DNA of 64,000 bases, taken from positions 2,604,001 through 2,668,000 of the forward strand of contig QYRS01000003.1 of NCBI GenBank assembly GCA_006503535.1. The letters run 5' to 3'. Positions 21,529-35,926 of this stretch are shown here, piece by piece; within the stretch, counting starts at the first letter, position 1, and the number at the start of each line of letters is the position of its first letter. Source of the DNA: Arthrinium phaeospermum. Lineage: Eukaryota; Ascomycota; Sordariomycetes; Amphisphaeriales; Apiosporaceae. The translations under genes and the position numbers were made by a program. The notes beneath the pieces were generated by a model. That model saw only the letters and a list, made by a program, of their open reading frames with translations, had not been told where the DNA came from and did no database searches.

Positions 21529-23432
21529 ATCCAGACGCGAAACGATAGCGATGGATTTGCAGGAAGAAGGAGAAGAAGAAAAACCCGATGGTATGGCCTG
21601 CCTGGTGATGAAAGTGGTCGGTGTTGTCGCACAAGTCGATGGTCAATCTCGTTGTCGTCTCCAACCGCGATTTGACAGCAAGTTACATTGCAGCAGCGCA
21701 ACAGATTAGACAGCAGCCTGGTCTTTGTCTCCGGCCATCAATTTAGTGTGGGGCCGACCTGCCTAATAGAAGCTTCTGCACCTGCACGGTACTCAAAATT
21801 CTTAGTCACCGGACCCACTTCCGATCGTTTCCAGTGGTTCAAATACTGCTTCTCCCGATTCCTGCGTATGAAATTTTTCTTTTCTCTCTCATCACAAAAC
21901 AAAAATCCGGATCTGTGCCTGACGGTCCTCTGGTCGTGTTCGCACGACTCAGGGTCGATTGTCTCGCAGTTCGTATAACAGATGGAGCCATCACGCTTTT
22001 CCATGATGTCAATTTCCTTACGACAGATCCCAGATGAAACAGGCCTTCTCACGCAATGGTTCGCTCGCAAGGGCTTGAGCCGGAGCAGAGAGGTGCTGCA
22101 GGCGCTATATTCCACCCCTTTACCGACGGGTCATTGATCCATGAGGCCGAAGGAAAACCATGGCATTGCCTACATTCTTATCAAGTAGTACTACTGTAGA
22201 AGGTTCAGTATCATGTAATTTTTGTACCGAGGCAGCAAGCCAGCCTCCCGAGGTCAACGAACACCGCGAGGCTGCGCAAGGTGAAGAAGATTAGCATGCA
22301 GGGATGGCTTCTCGTTGCTACCCTGAAAAACTCAGTTCGTCAGCTGCACACTGGTCTTCGGCCCATTGTTCAGCACCACTCTGTATTGTGATTGAAGCAA
22401 ACGACGTTCATGATACTCTATGCTTATGTTGCAATTGCTTTTCGATGGCCAGCACTGCGTCTGGTATGGGTGGAATAGGCCCGAGTCGCGGCAGCCAGGT
22501 TGGATTGATGGCGATTTCAATGCGTGCTCCCTGGCCCCGTGCCTTCCACAAAAAATCTAGAAGACACGATGTGATGCTGCTTGCGCAGGAGGTTGCCCGA
22601 ATCTCCGCGATGCACATGGTTAATCAAACCTTCGGCTTCCTTGCCATCGACATGTGGCCTTCCCCGTCTGTGGCGGGCACATACTCATTTGCAATGCTCA
22701 ACGGATCTGTCAATATAAATACTTCTTCATGTATTATGTACCGACCTACGCAGGTATACAGCACGACATGTTGAAGTGTTCATTCTCAGATGGGATGCTG
22801 GCCTTGCAGGACAATTGCAGAGGGCTATGTTCAATGAAGTTATATTATACCTAATATATACCCATCACTGACATCCCACGCTCACTTTAGTCATCCTATG
22901 GGTGGGTCGGCATGTGATACCATTGGGAAGTCGAAAGCTTGAGAATGGGTGTATCACTGTGGGCAAGAGCTAGCGGGTAAGTCGTAAGTTTCATAGTGAC
23001 ACTCCCGCCAGTCCCGCACTTGCCGGTTGGCCCCGTGCAATGGAGAGTCGGACGGAGTGTGTAAGCTGCAAGTGTGAAGTGAGGTGAGGTGTGGTGATCG
23101 ACGCGTACCTTGACTGAGACATCCAAACCTTATGTTGTTGAATGTGGTCTGGGCTCCGGAATTGCGGTAAAAGCTCCTGTCTCGATTTCCTTCCATCCTT
23201 GATTCTGTGCCTCCCGGTATCTTGCCTCTTGCCTAAGCGAGCTGTGCCTGCCGTGTTCCTGTGCAGTCTCCCTGCAAGGGCATCAGGGAAGCTGCCATGG
23301 AACCAGGCAGAGTTAGCAGCTGAATGTGCAAACTTTCGATGTTGCAATGTCGACCAAAGGGTATTAAGGCGAGTGAATCTGGACAACAAATCGCCGTTTA
23401 GTAGACTTTAGGAAGGCGCGGGTGGCCAGACT

Positions 23433-23781
23433 GTGGGGTTTGGTTGAAGGCAGGTAGCAGGTGGCAGGTAGTGGTTGCAGCCCCCTTACGCGGTTTCCCC
23501 GCAACAACTCTCCACATCGTCAAGCGTTGTTAATCCGGGTCGACTTCTTCATTGGGATATGCCGTACGCAGGACACCTTCAACCTGGAGCCACGTTCCCT
23601 TCCGGCCCGACTTGCATTGCGCGTGACCGCTCAAGATACTAGCAGCTTGTACGACACTCCGACTACAACTCCGCCGTTATAGCCTCAAGGCCCGAGTGCG
23701 TACTAGCAGAAAGGACGCCAGGGGGAATAGCATCATTGTTTATCACGACACCATCAGCTTGATACCCTCGAACTCCCCCAC
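23433..23781. promoter_or_regulatory. Three SYGGRG (CreA/Cre1-type) motifs before glucoamylase
   Basis: GTGGGG at 23433-23438, and on the opposite strand GCGGGG (CCCCGC at 23497-23502) and GTGGGG (CCCCAC at 23776-23781). SYGGRG is the binding consensus of the carbon-catabolite repressor. The motif is short and common, so regulation is an inference that fits the gene. Confidence 0.35.
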
Positions 23782-23984
23782 TACGCCCAGAACATTTGTC
23801 CAACTACCCAATACGGTAAGGACGGTGGCCTCAGCTCTGCTGTTGCGAAGGCCGAGAGACGCTCGGCTAGCTTACGCAGAGTCGGCCCTTTCCTCTCTAC
23901 ACGGAGGGACAGTACTCAGTGACGCCAAGGCATAGCGTCGAACTTTGCCTTCTCGCGATGCTTGGTTGAGTGAAGGAGTTTGAG

Positions 23985-23992
23985 TATATAAA
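23985..23992 (+). promoter_or_regulatory. TATA box of glucoamylase gene
   Basis: TATATAAA, 75 bp before the chosen start codon at 24067. It also argues against the in-frame ATG at 23998, which lies only 6 bp after the box and would be upstream of the transcription start. Confidence 0.7.
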
Positions 23993-24066
23993 CCGCGATG
24001 GATCTGGCACAAGGAGGGCTTCTTGCTGTCTCAGCAAGCAGCAACACCTCCTTCTTCGAGCCCATC

Positions 24067-26181
<2,115 letters not shown>

Positions 26182-26599
26182 AGTCCGGTAGGCCATTGAC
26201 AAGCCTACAGACGGGTTTAGTACATTCTGGTCGCAAAACCAGAGCTGAAAACCCATATATCCTTACGCCTAGCTGGTGGTTGATCTTTGGACGGCAAAAT
26301 TCATGGTTACGTAATCTCTCAGAGGGCCTGTATCAATGCCAGTTGCTAAGGTTGTAAAAGTGGGATGTCTGCATCATATAGCTGTATCGGGGAGGGGGTG
26401 AGTTAAGCCTTTATGAGTTTTGGTGAGGAAGACGGATAACAAGTGGTACAGCAATGTACTCGAGCTCTCTTGTTCATTGTAGCGGTCTCGAGTCCCTTTT
26501 CGAAAACCATTTGCCATAGCCAACTAAATCAAGATGTCCTAATCGCATAAACATATGATTCTGATTTGTTATGAGGGCGAAACAGTGGGCGCCAAATAG
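26182..26599. other. Convergent 3' region, glucoamylase / NRK1
   Basis: No gene; holds the two 3' UTRs. Confidence 0.6.
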
Positions 26600-27730
26600 C
26601 TAACTTCCATTCCCGAAGCCCCCCAGCTGTTCTAATAAGGTGTTCACAGTCCATTCAAAAGTCGTTTCCATATCCACATCCAAGCCTCGACCCTGCTGCG
26701 CCAGTATTTTCTTTTCCTTCAGCACGGCTTCATCTAGCTCTCCTTCTACATCCCCCTCCTTGAACAGCCAGGCGTGCGACTCGGCGTAGTTGGGCCACAC
26801 GACCTTGTCGACATAGTCCGGCGGGTCCTTCCAGAAGCCCTCGAGCGTCACGTAGCCGTCTCGGGCCTCGCGCCGCTGCGTCGCCTTGGCCTTGCTGACC
26901 AGCAGGAACATCTTGACGTCGAGCTGGTCCATGACCTCCTGCATCTCGCGCGAGTACAGCAGGAAACCGTCGAGCAAGCAGATTTTGAGTCCTTGTCCGC
27001 CTTGCTGCTGCGATTGGACGAGCACGTCGTGGCCCGGCTGGCCCGGTTGCGTCCAGGCTTCCACCTTCTTCCGCATCTCGTCCCTCTTGGCATCGGATAC
27101 GGGGCACTGGCCTACCGAGTTCTTGTCCTCCTTGGAATCGACGAAGGGCTGTCGTCGCTGTAGGTTAGTAGTGCAATTCATGATGAAGGGGGTAGGAACG
27201 ACGACGACAACGACAACATCACCATCTCAACAACGCGACGAGCAGAGAAGAGAGGTAAGGACGACCTTTGTGCCGTGATCGGTGCGGGACGTGTGCTTCT
27301 GGTTCTGGATGAGACTAACCGGGAAGGTGGCGTTCTGCCGGATGTAGGCCAGCGCCTTGGCCATGCCGGGGATGTCGATGGCGGCGGCGCAGTCCCAATC
27401 CAGGAGGCCGTCTCGCGTAGGGAGCCTGCGTTGGGGGGGTTTATTTGTATAAGTACATACTCTCTCAATGATGTACAAGAAAAGGCCGCCGGCCGGCCCT
27501 CCTCTTTTGGACCCCCTCACCCCAACTGAGGAATTGGAGAAGAAAAAGCCGCAGTGCAAGAAGATGGAAGGATGATGGCGAGCAACTTACTCGGACTCGG
27601 CTTTGTAGAAGTCGTCTTCATGCAAGATGAAGGTGCTGGGGAAGATGTCGCGGAGCAGGCGAGCCAGGGTCGTCTTGCCGCTGGACGATGCCCCGCTGAT
27701 GCCAACGATGACGGCTTTTCTCCCCGCCAT
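26600..27730 (-). CDS. NRK1: Nicotinamide riboside kinase
   Basis: Three exons: 27591-27730, 27266-27425 and 26600-27157; 285 residues. It phosphorylates nicotinamide riboside to NMN in NAD salvage. Exon 1 carries the P-loop GISGASSSGKTT and then LHEDDFYK; the join gives ESELPTRDGLLDWDCA. Exon 3 has the SKEDKNSVGQCPVSDAKR insert, KICLLDGFLLYS, FLLVSKAKATQRREARDGYVTLEGFW and WPNYAESHAW, all typical of fungal NRK1. Intron 2 has a clear branch (ACTAACC) and acceptor, but its donor GTCGTC is weak, so the exon 2 end could shift by some codons. The start at 27730 puts the P-loop at residue 10, as in homologues. Confidence 0.92.
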
Positions 27731-28382
27731 GCTGGATGCTCCAAAAGTGGCTGCTGCCGAGCCAGGAGAAAGAAATATATCTATCTGTCTTGCAGAGCTA
27801 GAAGAACGTAGTTATTGTCAGGCAAACGATATATGAGTTCCAGGCTCACTCGTGATTTCCCGCAGTAATGATGCGGAACGATGGCGAGGGTCTTCTTACT
27901 TATCAGATCGATCCGGCAGGTGCTATTTTAGCGAGTGCGACCCACTTAAGGCCGCTCGCTGCCCGGCATATTCCATGCAAAAGCAGGCCACCCCAGATGC
28001 GAGAGGATCCTTCTCGGGAGATCAGCACGGGAAGATATAAGCCGCATTTGATCCGTTTCTGAATCCTCCGAATTGATGTGACATGTCAATAGTCCAGTAA
28101 CCAAGCTTGGCATGGGAAAAGATACTGCCTTCACCCGGACAGTAAGCTTCCCTAGGCTTGCCAGTTAGGTGGTAATATCCCGAAGTTCAACAAAGCCACT
28201 GCATGGATATACTGGGCAGATCTATCATTGGAACATCATTTGAATTTGTACTCTAGATATACCGTTGTCCTGATCCCCGTTTGGCCCCCATGTCGTACGC
28301 AATTTTATCTACCAAAAGCAGTGCCATTCTCCGCCAATATATAATATAACAAACCGTAAAACGCTCAACCTATAAGATACCA
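27731..28382. other. Intergenic, 0.65 kb, no gene
   Basis: Promoter of NRK1 and 3' UTR of the fructosamine-kinase gene, both minus strand. Nothing else seen. Confidence 0.55.
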
Positions 28383-29445
28383 TTACTCCTTGCCATACTT
28401 CGCGATCAACTTCTTCATGATCGACAACGCTCCGCCCCGATAGCCTCCTCCGAACATTGCCCAGTGATTGAGGTGGTGGTATCTGTTTTCAGGGTTTAGT
28501 ATCACCAGTGCAGACATAATCAGCCAGAAAGGACAGGTAGGTTACTTACAGTTCGTACAACTTAACCCGGTCCTCCCACTCCTCCTTGGGCTCGGCCTTG
28601 GGCACAATCTTCAGGTACTCGTTCCAGAACGACGGCCCGAACCCGCCAAACATCTTCATGTCGCCAATCTCGTACTCGGAATGGCCATAGACGGCCGAGG
28701 CGTCGAACACGACCTCCTCGGCGCCGCCCCGCCCCGCGAGCCGGCCGCGGCCGTGGTTGCCGCTCCAGAGGTCGCCGTGGATGACGACGGGCGTCACGCC
28801 CTGGAGGTGGTCGTCGCCCAGCAGGCGCGGCACCACGACGCTGGCCGTCTTCTCGACCGCGGCGCTGACCTCGGCGTCCTTGCCGTTGGCCGCGACCCCG
28901 GCCTTGAGGATGCCGCGCAGCCGGTTGTCGGCGTAGAACTCGGCCCACGACGCCTTCCACGAGTTGTCCTGCGGCGTGGAGCCGCAGCACGTCGTCACGG
29001 GGAACCCGAACATGGGCTTGTCGTGGCCCTCGGGGATGGGCGCGGGCGTCGTGTGCAGCTTGCCCAGCTTCTGCGCCAGCGACTTGCCCGAGCCGCCGGG
29101 GGCGGACGACCCGAGCTCGAGGAAGTCGGTCGCCATGAAGAAGCGGTTGGGGTCGTCCTTCAGCGCGCCGTGGGCGTGGGACCGGGGGCAGAAGTCGGGG
29201 ACGGCGTCGGCGATGACGTTGAGCGACGCGTGCTCGCCCGCGAACATGAGCTCGGCCTCGGGGCCCGTGCCCGTCTTGACGAAGTAGGTCTTCACGTCGT
29301 CCTTTCCATCGCCGTCTGCCGCACCGCCGCGAGAGGTGAGCTTGAAGGTAGAGGAGAAGCCCGAGCCTCCATGCGACGCGATTTGGGTGACTGCTGGGTC
29401 AAGAGCCAGAGCCTCAAGGAGAGCGGGATCAACGCCGGCACCCAT
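28383..29445 (-). CDS. Fructosamine/ketosamine 3-kinase family protein
   Basis: Two exons, 28550-29445 and 28383-28482; 331 residues, with a 67-nt intron (GTAAGT...AACAG). The family phosphorylates sugar adducts on protein lysines (fructosamine or ribulosamine) so that they fall off, repairing glycated protein. Motifs: HGGSGFSSTFKL near the N-terminus, the kinase-like nucleotide region YFVKTGTGPEAELMF, the catalytic VVIHGDLWSGN, then VFDASAVYGHSEYEIGDMKMFGGFG, and the C-terminal LYHHLNHWAMFGGGYRGGAL completed by exon 2. The frame continues open upstream to 29664 and an upstream exon joining at DDRIASLG is possible, so the start is the least certain part. The substrate is not shown by the sequence. 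Confidence 0.9.
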
Positions 29446-31314
29446 ATCTGTGCCCAAACTTGCAATGCGGTCGTCCTGCGGTGTGGGCAAAGAATCGGTT
29501 TCGCTGTTAGTATCTTCTGGAAATTCCGAAGGCCTGAAGGATTGCCGGAGGGGGAGTGGGAAATAGAAAAAAGAGGGAGAAAACTCACATGTGAATCTAG
29601 AGATACTTACGGTGGGCAAAGCTATGGAGTATGACGAAGTGTTCGACACTAAATGGTAGAACACACAATAAAAAAGAGGGTAGCTGCTGTCTCGTTTCTT
29701 TTTGCTTCCTTATTTTTCGCCCCCTTCTTCTCCGAGTGAGGCTGAAAACAGAAAGTTCGGAGGATTTCAATAGAACGGACAGATCTAGATAGATTAGGTA
29801 GAAGCTAGCTCGATATTGATTGCTGCGGAGCGGAAAGAGGCAATTGGATGGAATAGGCTGATAAGGGGGATTCGGATTCGTTCGATGGCGGGACGGCACG
29901 ATAATCGTATGTATTCTGGTATCAGAATTTGTGGGAATTGATGCAACTCTGCGTTGCACCCGCCTCGAAACCTGCCGGCAATTGGGGGACTGACAGAAAG
30001 CTGGTCGTGAAACGAAGTGACGTAAACTTGCGTGATTGTTTCGTCGGAGCGGTCTCCGGTATTTTAGCGGATCGGGTCGGCGTGTCGGACTTGCACCGTT
30101 GGCAGCAGCAGCGATTGAAAAGGTTCATCTTCTCCAGAACTATCTCTCTCTCGGGCACGGTTTTGGCCATCGCCACCTCATTTTGTGGGCTCGCACAAGT
30201 CCGAAGGAAGTCTTCCGTGATAAGGCTGGCTGCCGATTGCTTGCTGACAGAATTGAAAATAGACTCGCCAAAAGACACCTATCAGGGTTCCCTCCTAGAA
30301 AGCCCTCGTCCCGTTGATAGCTTGCTGCTAATTTCGCTGCATCGCAGCTCGCTGATACATGCTCCAGGCTCTTAATATCCAGACCGCCCGTTGCGCCGTG
30401 CAAATCCCAACTGCCAGCCCATGTTGTAATCCCATTAAAAAACGCCAAACGACTCGCTCGAAATAGACAGCCCCAGTGGCGGTGATTGCCGTTTATGTTT
30501 CGGCGAGGCGGAGGGGCACGGCATCCGACGCCGTGCTCTCGATGCTGAGCCGCCGCCTTTGCCAGACCTTGGGGGCGTCTTTCCTTTCATACCAGTGTTT
30601 CCTCGAACCAGGCGCGTTTGGCTTGGCAACCTTTGGCTTTGGCTGTTTTATTATCAGTAGCGTGCTCGTCTTAATGCTCTAGTAATATGGATGCCCTCTT
30701 ACAGGAGGGTGGCCGATGCCTTCCCAGCACAGCGTACATGGGCAAATGGGGGGCGACATGATAGGATGTGATATAGCGTTATATTAACTCGTCTCCGTGA
30801 AATGTTGCGACTGATAATCAGGTCAAAAAACAAACAAACAAACAATTGGAGACCGTTCCGATGCCGCTAGCTACGTATATATGCGTCGAAAGATCTGGTT
30901 ACTCACGTCTATCCAAGGCTATCCGCGCGACTCTTTGTGACGACGGAGATGTTTCGGACTTCGGTGGGTGTGTAATAAGTCTTGATCGCACGATCAAGAT
31001 ACGTCAAGCCAAAAGCAGTGCGCCGAAACGACCACGATGCCAAGGGTGACTGTACTAAAAGGCCTCAACAGTTCAGGTTGAACTAGGAAGATAGGAGGTT
31101 CATGCAATGCATATGCTGTCTATCTATCAGTCCCCATAGAATATAGTGGCCAAGGGGGGTGCCAAGGCGGTGTTTATATACACCGTCGTCGAGCTCATGA
31201 TCGCCAGTAAGGCTGCCCGACACAGCGTATAGTCCTGCAGCCATCATGGAGACATGGCAGGATTCTACTTGGAAATGCCGATTTGAGGGGGGATTGACTG
31301 GGGGCTGGAGCTGA

Positions 31315-31333
31315 GTGTGTGTGTGTGTGTGTG
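31315..31333. repeat. (GT)n microsatellite
   Basis: About nine GT units, uninterrupted. Confidence 0.9.
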
Positions 31334-33099
31334 GGCATTGAGAGCTTCCAACGTGCATGCTGAGAGTTACTGACTCAGGCAAACAATTGGCGACCCCAAT
31401 CACACGCTGTCACCCTCATTTGGAACTTCTGTTGTCTACAAAAAGACAATGCGTATGAGTAGGCAGTTGAGAAATCAGCTTTCCATGATAGCTCGCCTGC
31501 CCAAGCTCTGCCGATTTTAGGCCTTGCCTGTCATGATGCCAAGGACAGGCGGGAGCAGCCTGGCCAATGGGAGAGGATCATCACCCCCTACCCCGACTAC
31601 CCGACTACATATCCATGAGGAGTGCCTCCCGAAATAGTACAGTTGATGGGACATCAGCCTTGTAATTCGAGCCTGGCGTGGGTAGCATTATGGGAATCCA
31701 GTATGCGGCTTTCTAATTATGACCAACCGCATTGTGTGTTGGATTACGGACGACTCCAACAAAGCCCTGGGAGGGTTGCACCGGCAGGCAACCTTTCCTC
31801 CCGCAATGCATGCACCGCATGCTTGACAAGGGGGGTTCAGCCAACAGACCGCAACCCACCACTCTCGGGATGCAGCTATTGACCACCGCAGCAAGCAAGG
31901 CTGAGCGCCGTCATGTCGCAAAGAAGAGAAGCCGAGTATAGCATCGTGGGTTGGCTAGTGGGGGCCAGAGGGACACTATTGCTATGATATATTGCTTACG
32001 GTGGTTGCCTCGCCCTGGTAATATAGACTGCAGCTTTGGGTGGAAAGGGCTCAACTTGGGGGCTGCTCGTCTACGATGCATTCACCATCTTCTTTGCATC
32101 ATGACATTCAGAGGGGGTATGATTGACATCAAGCATCAATCAATATATTGTAGAAGCATCCAATCAGGAAAAATCTGCGTAAGCAAGCCCCTGGCCAATT
32201 TTCGGTGCATTGTACAGGTATGGACCAGGATCAGTAAGGGTTTCTGTAGCAGATACCTCAGCCTTATGGCAGTTTCATATCAAATGCCGTAATGAGAGAG
32301 TAAATGCAGATGTTGAAACATAGTGCAGGCCTTCGGCAGCTTTCAACGACTAGTGTCTCTCTTACGCATATGATGCGCTACATCTTTCGAGAAGGTATGT
32401 AGGTTGGCAGCCTTGGCCCAGTGCTGTTCGTCGAGCTCCGGGCTGAATGACATTAGACACTGCGGCCACATGACGATAGGGTGCTTTAGCAACAATGGTT
32501 TTGTGTGCATTGTGGCAACATGTCGCTCCTGCCTATAGATACAGTTGGGATTGTGTATCGTGGGGAGAGCAAGCGGGGGCTCTAGGCAGGCCAACAAACG
32601 AACGCTGTATTGAGAGTTGATTGTTACTTGGTAGAACCATCTCGAGGAAGGCATCGCATGATAAACCCAAGGCACCATACGAACAATATCCAGCTTGAGA
32701 AGAGATTGTTTGAGCATGTACGCATTAGGCATCTGAATAGAATGCAATTGATCAAGATGCCCAACTGAGTGAGTTCACGAGATATCTGGAACCATTTGGA
32801 GTCACGACGTCTGAGTGCCTGGAGAACCCAGAAAGTCTTCATCCATATACCTGCATCGTACTGAAGCATCGATTGGTATACTGATGAATTGAAGGACTGA
32901 TGGATCGTACTAACAATTAGATGCCTTCTACTTGCAATCGCTCATCCATACAGGTCTTGCAATAATCGTTGAATCAAGAACGCCTGGGAATCGGTTGCGG
33001 TTGCGGTTGCTCTTGCTCGGAATAAGTTGATTCAACCACAATCCCACTGGCAACAACAATCCGTATTCCATCTGAGCAAGTGCCCTTATTTTGCTTGCC

Positions 33100-33240
33100 C
33101 ATATTCTCTCTCTCATCTGGTGTTTTTGTGACCTCGCAACCCTCTCTCTCTCTCCTTCCCAACTCACTGTCAAACCAAGCACACACACACACACACAAGC
33201 CTCTTTCTCCTCCTTCCTCAAGGACCCCTTCTTCTGCAGG
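33100..33240 (+). promoter_or_regulatory. Pyrimidine-rich leader upstream of 33360 gene
   Basis: CT-rich runs, including (CT)n at about 33141-33156, and a CA microsatellite at 33180-33197, just before the orphan gene at 33360. Such tracts are common in promoters and 5' UTRs of expressed genes of filamentous fungi and give the orientation of transcription. Confidence 0.5.
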
Positions 33241-33359
33241 CAGAGGAGGGCAAAAAAGCAGCAGCAAGAGCAAACCAATACTCTCTCCCGCCAAACCCAC
33301 CATCAGCAACAGTGAATAATACCCGCTCTCCCCCCCAGCAACTGATCTCTTCATCCACC

Positions 33360-33980
33360 ATGGCCCACCAGCAGCAGCAACAACTCTCGGCCATCTCCTC
33401 CGCGACTGCCTACCCGGACGAATGGCCCGTCTACCCTCAACTCAAGTGGGGACACGAGCTGTGCCCGAGCCCGCAGCGGCGCCCCTTCGCCTCCTTCCGC
33501 AACTGCCGCCAGCCTATCCCGCCTCCGCGAAGGAAGTCGGCCGCTGAGCGAGCCCACGAGGTTCAAGAGCAGGCGTGGGTGGACCGCCAGATCTATATCA
33601 CCAACCTACCTGGCCGCCATCGGTCCTCGGTCGTCTCAGAGTCGGAGCCAGAGTCGGAGTCGGAGTCAGATCAGGAGGAGACGCGGGTGGTGGAGGAGCA
33701 GCCGTCCCGCCATCTCGAAAGCATGGTCACCAAATCCCTCATGAACACCCGGAATCTGGTCCTGGAGGGCATGGACGTCATCGCGATGCTGCTCAACTGG
33801 TTCTACCATTTCGTCATCGTCTTGGCCGTCCTCCTCCTCTTGGCTTCCGCGCTTCAAGACCCTTCGCTATACTTCTTCAAAAGGCTCATGTTATTGTTCG
33901 TGGACGAGCCCGAGCCCGAGGAGTTCTACTACGTGTTAGTACAGAATTACCGGAGTTGGTCAGTGGCGCAGCCATGCTAG
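33360..33980 (+). CDS. Hypothetical acidic membrane protein, 206 aa
   Basis: Not recognised. A single exon starting MAHQQQQQLS, with the ATG in a CCACCATGG context. The N-terminal half is polar with PRRKSAAERAHEVQEQAW; a Ser-Glu repeat (SESEPESESESDQEE) spans residues 93-107. A conserved-looking helix SLMNTRNLVLEGMDVIAMLLNW precedes a hydrophobic segment at about 147-166, followed by FKRLMLLFVDEPEPEEFYY. A one-pass membrane protein with a cytosolic acidic region is likely. Upstream CT-rich DNA supports transcription on this strand. Confidence 0.7.
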   Translation: MAHQQQQQLSAISSATAYPDEWPVYPQLKWGHELCPSPQRRPFASFRNCRQPIPPPRRKSAAERAHEVQEQAWVDRQIYITNLPGRHRSSVVSESEPESESESDQEETRVVEEQPSRHLESMVTKSLMNTRNLVLEGMDVIAMLLNWFYHFVIVLAVLLLLASALQDPSLYFFKRLMLLFVDEPEPEEFYYVLVQNYRSWSVAQPC

Positions 33981-34351
33981 GGTGCAGGAAAGGGGTGAGT
34001 GAGGGTTGGAGACGATCGAAAGATAGAATCGTTGCAACCATGCGGTGTATGAAGCACACTCTTGCCCGTACACATAGGGGGAACTGGGTTATCGGATGAG
34101 AAAAGGGCAGTTTGGTCACGGATAAAACATCAGGAGACAGAGATACCACCACTAAGCCATTGGAAAGTGACGACGGGTATCAGGGTATTCAATACAATTC
34201 ATCGAGCACAACTGTAATTAGGAAAATCCAGATGCGATGCAATCGACCATTGGCCGCCCAACTCTATTTCCCCAGCCATCCTATCGCACAACCGAGTACG
34301 GGTCTGAAAAACTTAGTACAGTATGGGTCCCAGTCTATTCCATCCTCATGT
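33981..34351. other. Convergent 3' region, orphan gene / LSC2
   Basis: No gene; holds two 3' UTRs. Confidence 0.6.
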
Positions 34352-35926
34352 TTAGATACCCAGAGTGAACTCAACGCCGACATCGATATCACGTGCTATG
34401 TCCCATATTAGCATAATTGTTGTTTGAGCAGATATGGATCGGCAAACTTACCCATCTTCACGACCTTGGAAAGCTGCACGGCCCGCTCAGCGGCGCTCTG
34501 GAGGTCATCGATGGAGAAGATCTTCATGCCAGACTCCTCGATGAGCTTGTGTGCCTGGTCAACGTTGGTTCCCTGCAGACGAGCAATGATGGGGATCTTG
34601 AGGTCCAGGGCCTTGACGGTGTTGATGAGACCGTGAGCAATGGCGTCGCATCGCACAATACCACCGAAGATGTTGACGAAGACAGCGGAGACCTTGGCAT
34701 CGCTGGTGATGAGCTCGAAAGCCTCCTTGATGGCAGCAGGGGTGGCACCGCCACCAACATCCAGGAAGTTAGCGGGCTGGCCGCCGTTCAGCTTGATGAT
34801 GTCCATGGTGGCCATGGCAAGACCGGCACCGTTGACGAGGCAGCCAATGTCGCCGTCGAGCTTGATGAAGTTCAGGCCGGACTCGGCAGCGCGGACCTCG
34901 TCGGCGTCCTCCTGGGTGGGGTCTCTCCACTCGAAGACCTCCTTCTGGCGGAAGTCAGCGTTGTCGTCGAAACCGAACTTGGCGTCCATGCACAGGACCT
35001 GGTGGTCCGAGGTCTCGGACAGGGGGTTGATCTCGATTTGGGTAGCATCCTTCTCGAGGAAGATCTGGTACAGCTTCTGGATGGTGTCCTTGGCGTCCTC
35101 GACGCACTGCTCGCTGAAGCCCAGCTTGGTAGCAATCTCACGGGCCATCTCGTTGGTGACTCCGGTGTTGATATCAATGTAGGTGGTGTTGATGGCCTCG
35201 GGGTTCTCCTTGGCAACACCCTCAATATCCATACCACCCTGGGACGAGGACACGATGACGGGGCTCTGGGAGGCACGGTCCATAAGGATGGCCAGGTAGA
35301 ACTCGCGGCGAGCGAACTTGCGCTCGCAGACGTAGACGGAGTTGCAGAGGCGGCCAGCCGCTCCGGTCTGCTTGGTGATCAGCTTGTGGCCGATCATCTG
35401 GTCGGCGAACATCTTGGCCTCGGTGGGCGAGTAGATGACGCGGACACCTCCCTTCAGGCCGTTGTCGAAGCTACCCTTTCCACGGCCACCAGCCAGGACC
35501 TGGGCCTTGATGACCATGTCGTCGTTACCGATGTCCTTGGCAATCTGCTCGGCCTCGGCGGCGGAGGTGGCGTTGGAGCCCTTGGGGACACCGACGCCAT
35601 ACTGTAGCGGGGGAACAAAGTTAGGTGGATGCGCTGAAGGTAGTTGGGGGGCTATATTCAATGTCTCTGTACCTGTCGCAGGAGGTCGGCCGAGCGCCAC
35701 TCGTGTATGCTCAGATTCCGTCGTTGCTGCTGGGCGATGCCGGGGAATCTAGCAGTCGAAGCCTGGGGCTATAGGAAGAGAGAGACGGTAGATTAGCAAT
35801 TGATCAGGTTGAGCGAGCCCCCAATCGGGGAGTGGTGGTGCGGGATGCTATGCATAGATAAGAGAGGCGTACCTTGACGGATCGAAGAGCTGTGGCAGCT
35901 CCACGGCTGCGGGCGAGCTTGAACAT
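34352..35926 (-). CDS. LSC2: Succinyl-CoA ligase beta subunit, mitochondrial
   Basis: Four exons: 35873-35926, 35673-35762, 34452-35601 and 34352-34395; 445 residues, all joins in phase. It catalyses the substrate-level phosphorylation step of the TCA cycle (succinyl-CoA to succinate) with the alpha subunit. The mitochondrial presequence ([17 protein letters not shown]) is split by intron 1; the mature part starts near [12 protein letters not shown]-grasp landmarks are [54 protein letters not shown] and DVGGGATP. The last exon is only 44 nt and replaces the read-through GKFADPYLL with [14 protein letters not shown], the usual fungal C-terminus. The nucleotide (ADP or GDP) is not decided from sequence. 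Confidence 0.97.

Larger units (their letters stand above)
21529..24066. other. 2.5-kb divergent intergenic region, SNU66 / glucoamylase
   Basis: No confident gene. The right part is the glucoamylase promoter (TATA at 23985; SYGGRG motifs at 23433, 23497 and 23776). A coding-like but frameshifted tract lies on the minus strand at about 22408-22680 (see findings). Confidence 0.55.
29446..33359. other. 3.9-kb gene-free region
   Basis: No supportable gene. It lies between divergent genes. Small open frames on both strands lack motifs. It includes a CAAA repeat (about 30829-30844), a GT microsatellite (31315-31333) and a pyrimidine-rich leader for the next gene (33100-33240). Confidence 0.55.

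Noticed and set aside
23998..24066. Upstream in-frame ATG of the glucoamylase
   Set aside because: Only 6 bp after the TATA box, so outside the mRNA; it would also put 23 extra residues before a good signal peptide.
28468..29634. Long plus-strand frame (388 codons) opposite the fructosamine-kinase gene
   Set aside because: Composition is an antisense shadow of a GC-rich coding region; the minus strand has clear kinase motifs.
34417..35607. Plus-strand frame (396 codons) opposite LSC2
   Set aside because: Leu/Val/Asp/Gly-rich antisense of a highly biased gene; no domain.
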